64,000 nucleotides of DNA from assembly GCA_963708735.1 (NCBI GenBank), contig CAVPTW010000036.1, positions 62,001-126,000 on the forward strand, read 5' to 3'. Made by a program: the position numbers and the translations under genes. The notes beneath the pieces were generated by a model. That model was not told the origin of the DNA and made no database searches. It worked only from the letters and a program-made list of their open reading frames with translations. Each line of letters begins with the position of its first letter. The first letter of the stretch is position 1. This DNA is from JAGPUQ01 sp963708735. GTDB taxonomy: Bacteria; Pseudomonadota; Gammaproteobacteria; Pseudomonadales; Porticoccaceae. Of the stretch, positions 63,044-64,000 are shown one piece after another.

Positions 63044-63775
63044 GTGAAGCCGTGGTTCGTTCGTTTCGTTCTGGCGTTCGCCGTCACTTCGATGACTTCG
63101 GCGGTCGCCGTCGCGCAGAACGCGCCTGCCGCCGACTCCCGCATCGTCCAGAGCCGGGACAGGGCCGCCATCGACGCCGATCTCGACGAACGCCTGGCGC
63201 GGGATTGGGGACTGCAAACCGAAGAGTGGGCGCGCTACCGGCAGTTGATGCAGGGGCCGCTGGGCGTGTACTCGCCCGGCCTCGATCCCTTCACGGCCCT
63301 GGGCATCGAAGCGCGCACGGACGAGGAACGCCGCCGCTACGCGGAGCTTCAGGTGCAGGCCGAGGCCCGCCGCGTCGAGAAATTGTTGGCGTACCAGCGC
63401 GCCTACGACGACGCCTGGAAGCGGCTCCATCCCACGCTTCAGCCCGTCGTCCTGACCGATGCCGGCACCCCTCCCGCCACGTCCGGCGCCCTGGGCCGGC
63501 TGGCGGTCTTCGTCAAGGACGACTGCCCGCCCTGCGAACAGCGCGTGCGGCAATTGCAGACCGCAGGCACGGCCTTCGATCTCTACATGGTCGGCAGCCG
63601 CCAGGACGATGCGCGCATCCGGCAATGGGCGGCCAAGGCGGGCATCGAGCCGGCCAAGGTGCGCGCACGGACCATCACCCTGAATCACGACGCCGGCCGT
63701 TGGCTGTCGATCGGTGTACCGGGCGAGCTGCCGGCCGTCGTGCGCGAGGTCAACGGGCAATGGCTGCGTCAGTGA
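63044..63775 (+). CDS. TIGR03759 family integrating conjugative element protein
   Basis: A 243-residue exported protein of the TIGR03759 family. A signal peptide (FVLAFAVTSMTSAVAVAQ) precedes the family core LARDWGLQTEEWARYRQLM and GPLGVYSPGLDPFTALGIEA. The C-terminal half is thioredoxin-like with a CxxC-type pair in FVKDDCPPCEQRV. The start is GTG at 63044 after GGAGG. It is part of the periplasmic assembly set of the ICE type IV secretion system. Confidence 0.88.
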   Translation: MKPWFVRFVLAFAVTSMTSAVAVAQNAPAADSRIVQSRDRAAIDADLDERLARDWGLQTEEWARYRQLMQGPLGVYSPGLDPFTALGIEARTDEERRRYAELQVQAEARRVEKLLAYQRAYDDAWKRLHPTLQPVVLTDAGTPPATSGALGRLAVFVKDDCPPCEQRVRQLQTAGTAFDLYMVGSRQDDARIRQWAAKAGIEPAKVRARTITLNHDAGRWLSIGVPGELPAVVREVNGQWLRQ

Positions 63776-64000
63776 GCCTTTGCCGGGCAGGCGTCCTGTG
63801 CCTGCTCTGTCTCACCGCCTGGACCGCGCCCGCCCAGGCGCGGGAGATTCCGCCGCCGGCCTATCAACTGGCCGCGCACGACGCCGGCATTCCCTCGGCG
63901 GTGTTGTACGCCGTGGCCTTGCAGGAAAGCGGCATCGCGCTGCGTGGACGGCGAACTCCGTGGCCCTGGACCTTGAATGTCGCCGGCCAGGCACGCCGGT
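63760..64000 (+). CDS. lytic transglycosylase, partial (C-terminus beyond window)
   Basis: The first 80 codons of a transglycosylase SLT-domain protein. A signal peptide (LLCLTAWTAPAQA) leads into the domain start YQLAAHDAGIPSAVLYAVALQESG, which holds the catalytic Glu. It overlaps the end of the TIGR03759 gene by 16 bp, matching the order in other PFGI-1-type ICEs, where it opens the cell wall for the mating apparatus. Confidence 0.87.
   Translation, partial: MAASVSLCRAGVLCLLCLTAWTAPAQAREIPPPAYQLAAHDAGIPSAVLYAVALQESGIALRGRRTPWPWTLNVAGQARR

Noticed and set aside
62318..63760. 480-residue minus-strand frame opposite the transfer genes
   Set aside because: Antisense of genes whose order and motifs match the ICE transfer operon.

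Overview
The window is GC-rich DNA from a gammaproteobacterium whose genus I cannot name. The first 23.4 kb is ordinary chromosome. Its gene order fits this class: dsbD, aroQ-accB-accC-prmA, a DUF3426 gene, fis, purH, purD, coq7, then trpG-trpD-trpC lying back to back with a crp/vfr-type regulator and an OsmC gene, as in Pseudomonas and relatives. The left edge holds a partial penicillin-binding protein 1B gene.

From about 23.4 kb to the right edge the DNA belongs to an integrating conjugative element (ICE) of the PFGI-1 / ICEclc / SPI-7 type. The backbone is recognisable in order: alpA, parA, parB, DUF2857, STY4528-type replication gene, PFL_4669 family, DUF3158, ssb, topB, STY4534/DUF3577, DUF3275, DUF932, an adenine methyltransferase, an SNF2-like helicase, then the start of the transfer operon (PilL N-terminal-type lipoprotein, a coiled-coil membrane protein, TIGR03759, a lytic transglycosylase cut by the window end). 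No integrase and no tRNA attachment site lie inside the window; the ICE runs off the right end. The left junction lies within a few hundred bases upstream of trpG but I cannot place it exactly.

Metal-resistance cargo sits at two places. Between the junction and alpA there is a czc block (small His-rich protein, czcC, czcB, czcA, a czcP-like ATPase, a LysR regulator), a conserved unknown gene, then a cadR-cadA-methyltransferase block bounded by a 90-bp direct repeat. An arsR-arsenite permease pair sits between the STY4528 and PFL_4669 genes. Both P-type ATPase genes carry a single-base frameshift.

The 49.6-61.7 kb segment is the least understood part. Its genes are mostly unrecognised and separated by 20-360 bp spacers rather than packed in an operon. 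Three spacers share a three-hairpin element with compensatory base changes, and at least eight genes are preceded by a nested hairpin, in most cases followed by a T-rich tract. A HEPN/Toprim protein, a plausible phage-defence gene, is inserted in this segment. Other unusual features are an iteron-like cluster inside the replication gene, two copies of a perfect palindrome in the backbone, a ParA reading frame continuous with a HicA-like domain, and an 18-bp perfect inverted repeat in an 800-bp gene-free gap after topB.
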